From Marchantia polymorpha subsp. ruderalis (taxonomy: Eukaryota; Streptophyta; Marchantiopsida; Marchantiales; Marchantiaceae), in the NCBI GenBank assembly GCA_037833965.1, contig AP031351.1, positions 3,608,501 to 3,672,500 on the forward strand: a stretch of DNA of 64,000 nt, in the 5' to 3' direction. The notes beneath the pieces are model-generated. The model saw only the letters and a list, made by a program, of their open reading frames with translations, searched no databases and had not been told where the DNA came from. Positions 1-11,300 of this stretch are shown one piece after another. Position 1 is the first letter of the stretch, and every line of letters starts with the position of its first letter. The translations under genes and the position numbers were made by a program.

Positions 1-1213
1 AACTGCAGGTTGAGGTGGGCGAACACATCGTCGCTGGGCAGCTGGTAGTTGTGGGCGAGGTTCTCCTTCTCGGTGATGGGAACCACGGCCACCAGCAAGG
101 TCAGCATGCGGTCGACGGTGATCTCGACCACGTTGGTCTCGTAGGTGCGCTCGACCTTGACGTCGCCGGACTCAGACCTCCAAATGGCGCCAACCTCTTC
201 CTCCAGGGAGAATGCCACTCCGTCGTACGAGAAGATCAGCTGGTCGACGTTGTCGTTCCAGACCGACACCTTCTTGGCTCCGACGGAGAACGAGTGAGAC
301 CCGAAGAGCAGTCCCAAGGCCTGGATCCAGGTGTAGTCCCTGTTGCGTCCCTCGGGCCTCAGACCGATGAAGTGACCGTTGATGTGCAAGTTCCTATCGG
401 TCACCAAGCAGAAGTCCTCGTTCGACGCTCCGTGGAAGTAGAACATGGACCCGTCTCCTCCCACCAGGCGAGGGTCGTAGCAGATGGATCCGAATCCATA
501 ACAGTTTGGCTTGCGGTCTGAATTGCACCGATCGTCATCAGTTTCCAACAATATAAGCTCAAATTCACATACATACGAATTCCCTGTACAGCTGTGGCTG
601 CAGTCTCTCTCCCTCTGTACTGGTGGAAGCAGCTCGAGAGAATCCTCCATCCACCATCCAGCCGTGAGTCCAATTTGCTTATCTCAAAAATTTCATTAAC
701 TGCAGCATGAGTAACCTTTCATATGTGCATGCAAACCTCGAAGCTCAGTGAAGAGCATCAGATCTATCGATGAGATTCGCTCGAGTCAATGTACCTGCCG
801 GATGATGAGATGCTTGGCTAGCGAGCTATGATGATGTATGCGAGAAATGGATTGATTCAAAATGGTGAGACAGAAGGAGAATTGAGAAGAATTGAGAAAG
901 GAATAAAGGATGTAGATTTTGTTCACGTACGCTTGCATGTGGCCTCGCATTTGACACAGTCGATGAAGCAGGCACTCCTTCCAGCTCCGAGGGTTGAACG
1001 CTTGGGGCACTCGTTGGGGCACGTGAGGAGCTTCAAGTAACATTTGCCGAGTCCGATACATCTGGCCCTCTCAGGAGCAGAGGCTGAAGCTTGGGACACC
1101 AGAACGTAGTCGTCTGGTTTGGCTGGGGTCGCTGCCATCGCGAGTCCTGCCAAGGCTACAAAAGCCACAGCCACGAAGGCAATTGCCACTGTGGATTTCA
1201 TCGGCACTGCCAT
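1..1213 (-). CDS. Root-cap domain (LEA-related) secreted protein, 3' end beyond window
   Basis: Two exons are visible: 931-1213 and 1-517, the second running off the left edge. The 413-bp intron has donor GTACGT and an AG acceptor, and it splits a codon (C|AC, His) so that CK-HRKPNCYG reads through in frame. Residues 1-27 form a signal peptide (hydrophobic core, small residues AMA before the likely cut). A Cys-rich segment follows, with many cysteines in CIGLGKCYLKLLTCPNEC and later repeats. Exon 2 encodes the plant 'Root cap' domain seen in LEA-related proteins: CYDPRLVGGDGSMFYFHG, FCLVTDRNLHINGHFIG and RDYTWIQALGLLFG are recognisable blocks. The family is secreted and of unknown biochemical role. 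Two in-frame Met codons (1213 and 1201) could start it; I took the upstream one. Family assignment is strong; the C-terminus lies outside the window. Confidence 0.85.
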
Positions 1214-1360
1214 GATTGTGACTGAGGGTGCTGATTCTCTCGACTCTCTCGCTCTTCCACGAGTAGAGAGCGAGGTGAGATGCGAGTGAGGGAGATGAGA
1301 TGAAAGAGGGAGAGAGAGAGAGAAGATGGAATGAGATGATTGTCCAGCGACGATCCGGTG

Positions 1361-1368
1361 CTTATATA
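1361..1368 (-). promoter_or_regulatory. TATA box of the root-cap domain gene
   Basis: On the minus strand this reads TATATAAG, about 150 bp upstream of the start codon. The expected leader contains a long GA/CT-rich stretch (about 1237-1330), common in plant 5' UTRs. Position and sequence fit a core promoter; there is no direct transcript evidence. Confidence 0.55.
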
Positions 1369-1370
1369 GC

Positions 1371-4300
1371 GTATCAGTGAACGACTTTCAGCTGGTGAAG
1401 AAGATCCATCTCGCTTGCGCGTCAGATGGATCTTCGGTACCAAGTTGCGCAAGCTCAGCACTCGCAAGTGGTGGAAGTGTCTGTCACGTACTTTCGAATA
1501 GACGTGCCATTGTCGCCGCCTGATCCCTCCCTCCCTCCCTCCCTTTGCAGCTACGTTTGCTGGCATCATCATGAAGCCATGAATCCGATCCCATGCACGC
1601 AGTGTAGCATGCTTATGCATCATTCTCCTCCTCCTCCTCTCTCCATCAATCGATCCTCCCTCCCTCCATCATCATCATCCTCTTCTGAGACCCGGGCCTC
1701 CTCTCCTCCGCCATCTCTCTCTCGACGTGCTCTCCCTCTCTTTCAGATCTCTAGATCGTGCCAACCTTCTCTCCTCGCGCCGCCACAAGGCATCAGACCA
1801 TCAATCATCCTCGAAATCAATCAATTAATCAATATCTTTATCTTTCTACTCGTCTCAGTCCCTACATTCCCGCGGCTTCCTGAATACATTCCTTCTCAGG
1901 CAGCCCCAGCAGCATGTCTGGGTCTGTTTGTCAACGAGATATTTTAATCTTGCGCATCCCGATGCGTCCTTTCTTCGGCACCAAATACTGAGCACCCACT
2001 CAGCTCCCTCTTGGACTGCACCTCTTACAGTGAAGTCCACTGCAGCCTCACGGGAGTAGCCGTAGTACACGGGGTCTGAAGAAGCACTCCGCAGAAACTG
2101 CATGAAAATTCGATCCGGTGTCAATTGCAGCTACTTCTTTTGTTCGAGTTGTCCGAGGCGTCCGATTCTCAGCTTTCCCAGAAAGGATTTTCCGCAAGTC
2201 TGCCTGGAGATAAACTGGACTCGAAACAGCGCAAGATTATGTGTATAGTTCTATTTTCCCAATTCTGTCTGCATCGTGAACTGTTCGTTTCTGGGATTGG
2301 AACCTCCAGAAACAGCGGCTCTGCTCTCCACAGTAGGAAGGTCCTGTATTCGTTTGTCTCCGTACGTCCCGATCCTTCTCCTGGGTCGATAAGAATGCAC
2401 AGAATTACGCTGACTTCATGTAATTTGCTCGTCCTGTTGTAGTAAGAAAATGAAACGCGGACGAGGGGGACGAGGGTGCTGGAAGGAACGCAACGAATGT
2501 CGGAGTGTTTTATCGCGTGGCCAGTGGTCAAGGCATCCGTGCTGCACTTGTGGCAGATGGCAAACAAATAAATGCAACTGGATTACTGCCCTGTATTCAC
2601 CACTGTACTGCACTGTACGTGTCCCTCCGCGTCCAGTGTGGAAAATCCTTAAATGATCCCTCCATAATACAATTAACGCAGCATCTGCTCCATGCTGTAC
2701 ACTTCATAATTCTTCTCAAGCATAATATGAAGGACAACGACAATGAAAGACTTCAGCATATAGTACCACTCCCCAGATTCTTTACTCGCTTGAACACAAT
2801 CATCGGCAAGTTTGACAAGTTGACCACAGATCATTTAATGAAAGATGCTTAATTGACAGTGTATTCTCTCTAAGTGGACCCTCGTTAATTGGGAAGGAAT
2901 TTTATAGAAATTCGTGACCTCATGAAATTTGCTGCTCCCGAGTAAGATATGTTACTACGGCTCCACTGCAACTTGAGCATGTGTCCCAGCTTATGAGCAT
3001 GACAGAAACCTCCTCCCTTATCTGCGTTATATGTGTGCAAATAGGAATGTTGGGAACCTCCCGAAAATGCCCATGACTATTGTCATAATGTCGTAAAGGT
3101 TACTAATTGCATTTGGAATCCCGTGTGAGTTGTTTCCATGTGCTGTATATCTTGTTATGAAAATTTCTGTAAACACTAAAAAGCTCTTTGATATATACAT
3201 GTAGAAATAAAACTGTATGTTCAAAGTCAGCATTTCTTGTTTCGAACAAATGGGTTATCGATCCATCGTGGAAGCAATCTGCGACTAGTGGTTGTTGGCC
3301 ACGGTGATACTCCACCGGGAGGACTGTATGGAGCTATGATTGCTCCTCCTTCCAGCGTTACTATCCTTGGACACTCTTCTACTGTCCGAGGAAAGAAAAT
3401 AACATCAGCAGTATATAAGACTCGTTTTGGTCTTGTATCGAAGCTGTCTTATTAAGGAGGGTCCAGTTAAGCACAATTCTTTGATTTTTGTCTTACAATG
3501 ACTCAAAGGTTATTCTTCTTATTTCCATACAAGGGCCAAGTGGACAAAAGTTGGACGGTAATAACCCTCCCCCATCCCCCTTGACAAGCCGTACAATGAA
3601 TTGGTACAAGGGCTAGGCGCCAAGAGCAAATAGTATCACAATGATAATAGCGAATAGGATGACAATGATAATATATGCTACCGGATGCATTACCTTTGTA
3701 TCCATCTTTCTCTCACGATCTTCAGTGATTGCATTAACTTGTTTGGCCAATGAAGCAGTTACTGTACCACGAAAGCAGCACGAGTGCATCTCTTGAGAAT
3801 GTGTTGAATCATTTATACACGTGCACTTTATTCACTTTTTGATGGTTATGCAATCACGAGGACTCGGATATACAGAACTAGCACCAATCAGTAAAACCAA
3901 CGACGTTTGCACCTTTCGAAAAAAACCTGAAGCTTTTCAACTTTTTGCAACGTTAGCAACAGCAAAGCAACTCGTATCTTATCGTAGATATTGCCCCTTT
4001 CATTGTATCTGGAACAGACCACAGCTAGTGAGTGAACTGAATGGTGGCACATAAGATCACAATTTCATTTGCCCACTGTCAAAAGATTTCGTTGTCTGTG
4101 ATTCAAAACGTGATTAGGTAAGCAGGCTCACCTCACCAACTGATTCACAAGACCACACACCAAAGATACAAAAAAACTGTGATATCACTGCTCATGTATA
4201 CGAGCTCACGCTGTAGATTCTCGTACGAAGAGAAGTACAATACACTTCGTGTACTAACTGGCAAGATGCAGACTGTACATGGATATTCCCGATATCAACA

Positions 4301-5218
4301 GAAAAAAGTACACTTTTATTCGTCTACTGTCTTAATGATAAGAGTCTTTTCTGCACGAGTGATCTCCTTGTACAACCGTAATTATACTCAAAAGTAGACG
4401 TTTGACCTCAAAGGAAAGAAGAACACGTGACTGATATTTTTTCGAGGGCAATTCGATGCCTCAGGATCTTCTTTCCGTACTCACATACTGCTCGAAAGCA
4501 AATTTAGACAATAGACTTCAAAAGAAAGAATTACAGATGATCTAGTTATGATGTCTAGCTCTGTGCATCGACGCAGATTGTCCACCCGAGCTTTCGTCGA
4601 CATTATTGGACCTAGTGTAAAGTGAACGCTTCGAATGTAATTGAGCAGGAGCACCAAAATAGAAAGTTCCTGATTTGCTAACTCCAGAAGGTGATTAGAC
4701 TTGAAGATCCCTTCATCAAGATGTACAAGGACATTATTAGATTTTGTCTCTTGAAAATACCCCGTCTGTTCTGGCTACTTTTCTCCTCGTCCACGTGTGA
4801 GTCTATTGACTTTTGGTACAGTACATGCATAGTTTATAATGACGTCCGTCTACCTTTCTTTGCTTAATGGACGGGGATAGAACCATGAGGCATGGATTAA
4901 TCAGATTACATACATCTGGTAGGCTGAGGGTAATTAGACCTAAGGGAGAGATAACTAGACCCACCCTCTAAAACTATCATTCAATGTCATAAATCGCGTA
5001 ATACACCTCGTTTAGATATAGGGTTGAGTACTTGTTAGTTTGCAAAGAAAAATGTGGAGTTAGAGCTAAATCACACTACAGTGAACCTCGCATGTCATTG
5101 GCAAATCAGCTCCCCTCTTTAACAGACGGGAGGGAGTGGCAATTTGATATGTCCTAGGTGGCAAAGACTCTCCACTGCTCCAAACTACCCGGCACTTCCG
5201 TTGGAAATCCGGCTTTTC
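1371..5218. other. Intergenic region, no gene recognised
   Basis: It begins with promoter-like CT-rich sequence, including CCCT repeats around 1526-1545 and CTCC-rich runs near 1625-1680. Short open frames occur on both strands (for example 132 codons on the minus strand at 2169-2567). None shows a recognisable domain, a convincing splice structure or protein-like conservation blocks. I see no RNA gene here. Confidence 0.5.
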
Positions 5219-5551
5219 GGAATTGCTAGGCACACACCCCCATCCACTCGTCCACAAAGCACATTTCTGCGTCAAAACACCAAAAGCTAAACATTTCTGC
5301 GTCGAAACATGCCAGCGCTTCGTCAAACAAGGGAGAAAAGCTGTTTACGGGTCCAATCATGCCGGCGCTTCGGCAAACAAGGCGGTAAAGCAGCAATTTT
5401 TGTTTGGAAGGTACCTAATTGGGAACACGTTCGAACGCGAGTCGAGTTCTGCAAGTGAGACGGCTACTTCTATCGATCTGAGCGTGCTATTAAGGTCACG
5501 GGCGGTCATACCTCTTTTGGGGGGGAGGGGGGGTGTGTGCCTAGCAATTCC
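5219..5551. mobile_element. Short non-autonomous TIR element (MITE-like), 333 bp
   Basis: The ends are perfect inverted repeats of 23 bp: 5219-5241 begins GGAATTGCTAGGCACAC and 5529-5551 is its exact reverse complement. Inside, two 25-bp near-identical copies (5308-5332 and 5358-5382, both with GCGCTTCG and CAAACAAGG cores) are spaced 50 bp apart, and an ATTTCTGCGTC motif also appears twice. No obvious target-site duplication flanks it. There is no credible coding capacity, so it would depend on a transposase encoded elsewhere. The superfamily is not determined. Confidence 0.6.
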
Positions 5552-8500
5552 CTATATCTACTCCACATATACGACTTCTTGGGTTCCTCCTCCAAGTACT
5601 TCTTACCCCTGCATTGCAATTAGTTGAGACCCTACGAAAACTTGGTTTTCTTCTAGCCAGTAGCTTGTTGCCGGCTGCTGCAGGTCGTGTGGTTTGGCAC
5701 TCAATGTATATCACCCTAACATATGTATGGACTCCTAAACTATATCCAGATCTCTAGTAAACATACGATAACTTTGATCAATCACATTTTTTTAGTTCAA
5801 CATCTCATGGATTTTCATTTGTCGAGTAATGAGTATTCTTACTTTGAAACTATTGAAATATCTATCTAACATAAGAGAATTTTACTTCAAACTCTTCTCT
5901 CACTTCGAATGAGAGGAATTGATATTCTATATAACAACTTGTGCTTAAAAAGTGATTCCATTACCTTGAATATATGGGTGTTACCTAGACTTCAATCTTT
6001 CCTTTGAGAGGTAAAGAGAAGTATTATCATCGTTCAAATTAACTTCATAATATTCAAAAACTTTTCAACATCTTCCAAAATTGCATTTGCAAATAATTCA
6101 TTATGTACATGAATAAATTACTCAAGTTTTTTTGTCTAAAAACAGGATTTAATGTTCCGATAGCTTGTGCAATTCAGTTCACTAAATCCTCCATCTTGTT
6201 CATTGTTTACCTATTGATTTTCAATGTAATTATTTTTGTCTTCACGAATCGATATTTGAAGAGCTTAGTGACACGGATTTCCAAGCTTCACTTACATAAC
6301 TCGCAGCATTGAGCAGATCAGTTCAATGTTGACATGCAATTTTAGCAGCACAGTGTCCTAATATCACTCCTACAATCTTTTGTTTGAAGTTTTAACTCCT
6401 CATTCAAATCATAGAAGTTAAAATTATCCTTGGAATAGAATTATTTGGAAAAAATTTCAAAGCTAGGATTATGTTCTTATCGCAAGGTTGTTTACAACTT
6501 ATGAAATTTGGAATAAACAATAGAATACTAACATTGTCGTGTTCAAAAGTCTTAAAATTTTCTTTGTCATTTTAACCGTATGCGGGGAAACTTGCACGTG
6601 CGGTTCTTAGGAGCATTGTGCAATAGAAAAAAACTCAATGTTATTTTTTTTTTACTATGGATGGAAAAATAAACTTATTGAATCACTTCAGCATGTTTCA
6701 ACGATCATCTAAGATTTCATTTGGTTGAATTATGGAACAAAACATTAACTCCTTGATACATGAGTAGTTTCTTGTTGTTATTACTTTCAAATTTTAGTTA
6801 CTATAATATATCTCATCATTGATACTCATTAAGATGGTTTTTAAAAAAAAAAAAACTTGACATTGCAGCCCAATTAGGCGATTAAGAAATGATTCTTCTA
6901 AGATTTTCTTTTTTTGGTTTTTTGACATTGCAGTTTAATGAGACGAATAGGAAGTGATTCCTCTAAGATACACACAATACTTCAAAGTTCAAGTTGGCAT
7001 GTTAGGCTGACGAATATTGTAACAAACGATTTCAAATACTTTGAGTATCAATTATCTTGTACCCAAGATTGGATAAAAGTTAATTAAATGTACTAGTTGA
7101 ATAAATTAGAATTTATTGAAAAGTTTAAATCAGAACAGCAAAATTTTTTACAAAAATTAATATTCATTGATAAAAAAGATTTTTTTGTTATGTACTTGAG
7201 TAACTTGGAGAAAAAATCATTATTAATCCAACAAAATAGAATATTTCATTTTTCTTGTGATAAATTTATCTCATTACATCTACATTGCATGCAACTAATG
7301 TTGATTAGAGATGAAAAACAAATGTCATCAATTGGAACCAGTTTTCTGATTGATTTGTATGACAATAACACATTTTTTTATGTAGATTTTTTACATGCTG
7401 AAATATGCATGCTAAGATATCTACAGGATGTATTTGTATAGAATATACATATTTCATCCCAAAAAATTTTACAAAACTTTGGACTAACCATCAAAAACTT
7501 CTTGGATCGAAATAAATTTATTATGTATTGAATTTGAATTAAATTAAAACATATCGATATTGAGTACAAAAAGATCAATGTATTATTTCTTACATGATTC
7601 TAATTGATATTACACATTAAAAATATAATAGAGAGATTATTGCTTATTTTACCTAGAACAAAAGCAATAAAAAACTTCATATAGAAAACATTGAAGATTT
7701 TTAAAACCTCTAGTTATGATGAATTAAAAACTTAATAATTTTTTAACATCTTTGTGAAAGATTGTGCAGAGAATATCATAACATGTGATATGATATCAAT
7801 ATTATTATCAAATTGTGAAACATATTTTAGCAAACATGTTATCACTACTTCACAAAATCACTAGTTAGTATGTATAAAATTTAGCATTCACATTAAATGA
7901 TTATCTTTGTGTTTTTTTGTATATTTTTCTTCTCAATCTTTGGAAGCTTCTCAATAGTTTGTGTTTTTAGGATATATGTCTATTTGAAAACAATTGAAGA
8001 ATGTACTTTGATTTTTGTTTGCATTTATTTCTGGTTATAAAAAAATTAATTCATACATCAATTTTAATTTTTAAGGATTTATGTTCAGTAATTTCAATAA
8101 TTTGATAAATTTCAAAATCATATGTTTATGGCATATTAATATAGATAATAATACAATATCATAATATTTTGATTGATAAAACACATCAAAATTTACATCC
8201 ATTTTATTTTCTCATGATTTAAATTGAGTGAAGACAATTTAAAAAGTAGATAGTTCATGATTAACATTCAATATTCCAAATCTCAAGATTTTTCATAACA
8301 TATAAATTATTTTAATTGATTTTGATAAAATGATATGAAATAATTTTATTGAAAATATCAATATTTTTTAAATAAAAATTTTAATCTTCTTAAAAACATG
8401 AAAATTTAGTGTTTATCAGGTATTTTTACTCAAAAAAAATATATATACTTGACAAAGAAGTTGAACTATAATCAAATCAAATGTGAAATATTTCAATAAG

Positions 8501-8638
8501 ATTAAATAGAGAAATGAAAGAAGATTGAGGAAGACATTTGCATGTATTTTTTTCCCATTTTGCATCATAATCGTCAACTTTCATTGCAATGATCATGGAA
8601 AATAATCTTGAATCACAACCTTTCCGTGATGATGACAT
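5552..8638. other. AT-rich island with no intact gene
   Basis: Very AT-rich, with homopolymer A/T runs and short degenerate open frames. The longest is 114 codons on the plus strand at 7097-7441; it is rich in Ile, Leu, Phe and Lys, as expected from base composition, and I do not recognise it. A group II intron domain V remnant near 6590 (listed separately) suggests that part of the island came from organelle DNA. The rest looks like decayed transposon or organelle sequence. Confidence 0.5.
6573..6609 (+). other. Group II intron domain V remnant
   Basis: The sequence folds as the conserved catalytic hairpin of group II introns. The lower strand AACCGTATGCG pairs with TGCACGTGCGGTT through a GAAA tetraloop, with the upper stem TGCGGG/CTTGCA closed by one G-C and two G-T pairs. 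Known domain V sequences have the same layout (GAGCCGTATGCG, GAAA loop, CGCACGTACGGTTC). No surrounding exon or intron-encoded protein is visible in the AT-rich flanks. It is most simply an organelle-derived insert in nuclear DNA, and the source intron is not identified. Confidence 0.65.
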
Positions 8639-8646
8639 TAATTTAA

Positions 8647-9112
8647 GGGAATTGTTAAATACACCACTTTTTACTAAATACACCACACACACTGCACACC
8701 ACACCACACTTTCTAGACACCTAGAGTCCACCACCCTCGTCCACGTAAACGAGGACCTCACGGACAGAGCCCATCACCTGCTACTCGCGCGCGGGGAGGG
8801 AAGCTGAGGAATAATCTCGTCGGACAAGCGACTGCCCACGAGGGAGCCCCAAACACCGCAGACCACACCACACCGGCACACCCGCGACACGACCATACTG
8901 AGGTGCGCGCACGAAGTTCATATCTCATGCAGACGGACACATCCACGCTCTCTCCTTCTTCTCGGATACGGACACTTTGTCTTTTGTCTCAGATATGGAC
9001 ACTATCTCTTTCCTCTCAGATACGGACATTTTCTCTTGCGCTCATCTCCGCAACAGATCCATAAGGGTGTGTAGTGTATTTAGTAAAAAGTGTGGTGTAT
9101 TTAACAATTTCC
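8647..9112. mobile_element. TIR element, 466 bp, with 8-bp target duplication
   Basis: Inverted ends of about 45 bp are clearly related. The left end begins GGGAATTGTTAAATACACC and the right end, reverse complemented, begins GGAAATTGTTAAATACACC; both continue into TTTTTACTAAATACAC. An identical 8-bp direct repeat, TAATTTAA, flanks the element (8639-8646 and 9113-9120). The interior is more GC-rich than the surroundings and contains three copies of a 27-bp tandem repeat (starts near 8961, 8988 and 9015; core CTCAGATACGGACA). It has no transposase. The target length fits hAT or Mutator-type insertion; a 3-bp TAA duplication of PIF/Harbinger type is less likely. Confidence 0.75.
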
Positions 9113-9442
9113 TAATTTAAACTCTAGTCTTGTATGGAATAAATCATACTAGTATTACAATTCAATATCGTAACAAATTTTTTCAAAGTTCTAGTACAGT
9201 ATTCTTTCAGTTAAGTTTACAAATTGTTCATAGAAGAATTTTGCGTACTTAACACAAACAGATTCTCCAACTAAAAAAATGTACTTAAGACAAACTGATA
9301 TTTTTGCAAACTAAACAAATACATGTTTTTACTAATAACCATATGTTACATTGTTGTCGCATATAATTTTTTATTAGAGCTTATTGTTTTGATCTAATCG
9401 ATTGAATAAGACGGATGTTAAAGAGTTGACAGTTTCATTTGC

Positions 9443-9569
9443 CACTCGTAAGTTGTTGCTAGCATGCATGTTATTGCATTGGTGATGCAAATGATGGCAG
9501 GTTAGTTCGGCGCTCAGAAATTGTTGTTGGCATGCATGTGTATCGTATTGGTGGTGCAAAGTGTGGCAA
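9443..9569. repeat. Diverged two-copy tandem repeat, 68-bp period
   Basis: Two copies share TTGTTGCTAGCATGCATG / TTGTTGTTGGCATGCATG followed by TATTGGTG-TGCAAA blocks. They lie just upstream of the decayed pogo/Tigger transposase and may belong to that element's 5' region. No TIR was identified. Confidence 0.45.
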
Positions 9570-9744
9570 CAAACAACTATTTTATTGAATAAATTTTCTT
9601 CTCTTTTCCACTCGCTTTTGCTGTAAACAAGAATTGATGCAAATGATTGTAGCTGGTTAGCAAACGAGGAAAGATGTGAGTGTTCATATCATACGTTGGT
9701 AATTGCTGAAACTACATTATTGAAGAAATTTGCCCAAGCTACAA

Positions 9745-11300
9745 TGTTAAAAAAACTGATCAGTAAACGCCTCAATGAGTTCTAGCAATGGAGTATCATC
9801 AAGAAGCTGAGCAAGGCAATTTTTTATAGTAAAAAGTCTTTAGCGCGTGCGTACGATGTAAATGAAGGAGCAATCAAGCAAACAAAAATAAATTTTAAAG
9901 CAATATATTTTCATGTGTGATGAGACTAAAGAGAAATTTGTTTGGTTCATTCTTGGTCATTTTACTAAACTTGAAGACATGTTTTGTATATGGATTGACA
10001 TCATGGATGTCCATCTACTTCTTCCGTCATCTATAGCCATTGCCAAAGCAAAGAATATTGCATCAAGATTATTAACTTCAAAAATTGATTATAAGTCATC
10101 TTGTCAATGGTTGTACCCATGTGAAGTGCGTCAAGATCTCTAAAAGATGCTACTTCACGAAGAGTGAGCTGAAATCAAGAAATTTGATATTGTGTTGTTG
10201 GCAACTTTAGACAAACTCCACACAATCAAAGCTCAATATGATACTTAAAACATCTATAATATGGACATGATAGATTTATTTATTCATCTAAATAAATATA
10301 TCAACAACTAGAGAGAAAAAAAAATCCAAGTATCAAACTTCTCTTATCGTCTTTGCAAGCACTATGGAAACTCACATAATACCCTGCACATTGATTGATA
10401 AACCCAAAATATTGATATTAAAAATTGTCAATGACATGTTCCATATATAAGTCAAATGAAAGCTTGGATGTATATTCAAACATGCTGACAAATGGTTCAA
10501 CAAATTATTTTTTCTAGAGATGGAAAAAAAACCTAACATCAGATTTTTTTGCTCATGGACAATGCCTCAAATGATTAAGTCTTCTAAACGCAAAAATGTT
10601 GGTTGCGTCTTCTTTCTTGCAAATTGCACAAGTTGGAAATAGCCTTGCGATATGAACAGAATCACATCTCCGAAGAAGAGGATCAAAGATCTCTATATCA
10701 AGTATGTTCTTGACTTTTATGAACTGAATGAGGAGACAAAACTTCAACTAAGAATGCAGGAACAGAGATTGAAATGTGGTGCAGTTGGAGTTGCATACAA
10801 ATTTCCAACTCACTTGTTTGATATTGTAAGTTATGTCAAAGAAGCTTGGCAATCAGTGTCACCAAGCTTTATCAAATAAATGTCTTTGTTGTGGTAGAAA
10901 TAATGACATTGGAAGCCGATCAGGAAGCAGTGAACAAGATGAAAGATTTGATGAGCAAAGTTACACAAGCTATTGCAGCTTTCAATCTTTTGGTTGAACC
11001 AGAAGAACTTGAAAATCTTGTTCATGTTGACAATGTAAACAATAAAGTATTTTATAGCTAAAATTTTGGACAATGTTTAATAACTTTTGGAGATTATGAA
11101 TATTGCAGAAAATAATATGTATGAGAAAAATGATGATGACCTTCTTGATTCTCAAGATCCAGATTCGGATCTATGAAACAACTTTGTATTTAAGGAATTT
11201 GAGTCATTTTATAAGCAAGTTGTTGATATAAAGTATTAGTTGCTATATTCACAAGTTCAAAAAGAGTCAAAGAAACAAATTGATGATCTTAGATAGTTGT
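9745..11300 (+). pseudogene. Decayed pogo/Tigger-type (CENP-B-like) DDE transposase
   Basis: Fragments in all three plus frames follow the domain order of a Tigger transposase. First comes an N-terminal helix-turn-helix (about 9745-9900, SLARAYDVNEGAIKQTK). The CENP-B-type DNA-binding half follows (9913-10143, KAKNIASRL then DYKSSCQWLYPC). The first catalytic block, NIYNMD, matches the family's IYNMDETG. A block KAWMYIQTC precedes LLMDNASND (about 10550), the family's second catalytic Asp region. After it come a DIVSYVKEAW / VSPSFIK region (10800-10880, family: AW..V...TI..CF) and an acidic tail with EADQEAVNKMKDLM and ELENLVHVD. Many stops and frameshifts interrupt it and the catalytic Glu of MDETG is gone, so it is inactive. 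Element ends were not found. Confidence 0.75.

Noticed and set aside
2169-2567. 132-codon minus-strand open frame
   Set aside because: No domain, no splice partners and irregular composition.
7097-7441. 114-codon open frame in the AT-rich island
   Set aside because: Residue composition simply mirrors AT-rich codons and nothing resembles a known domain.
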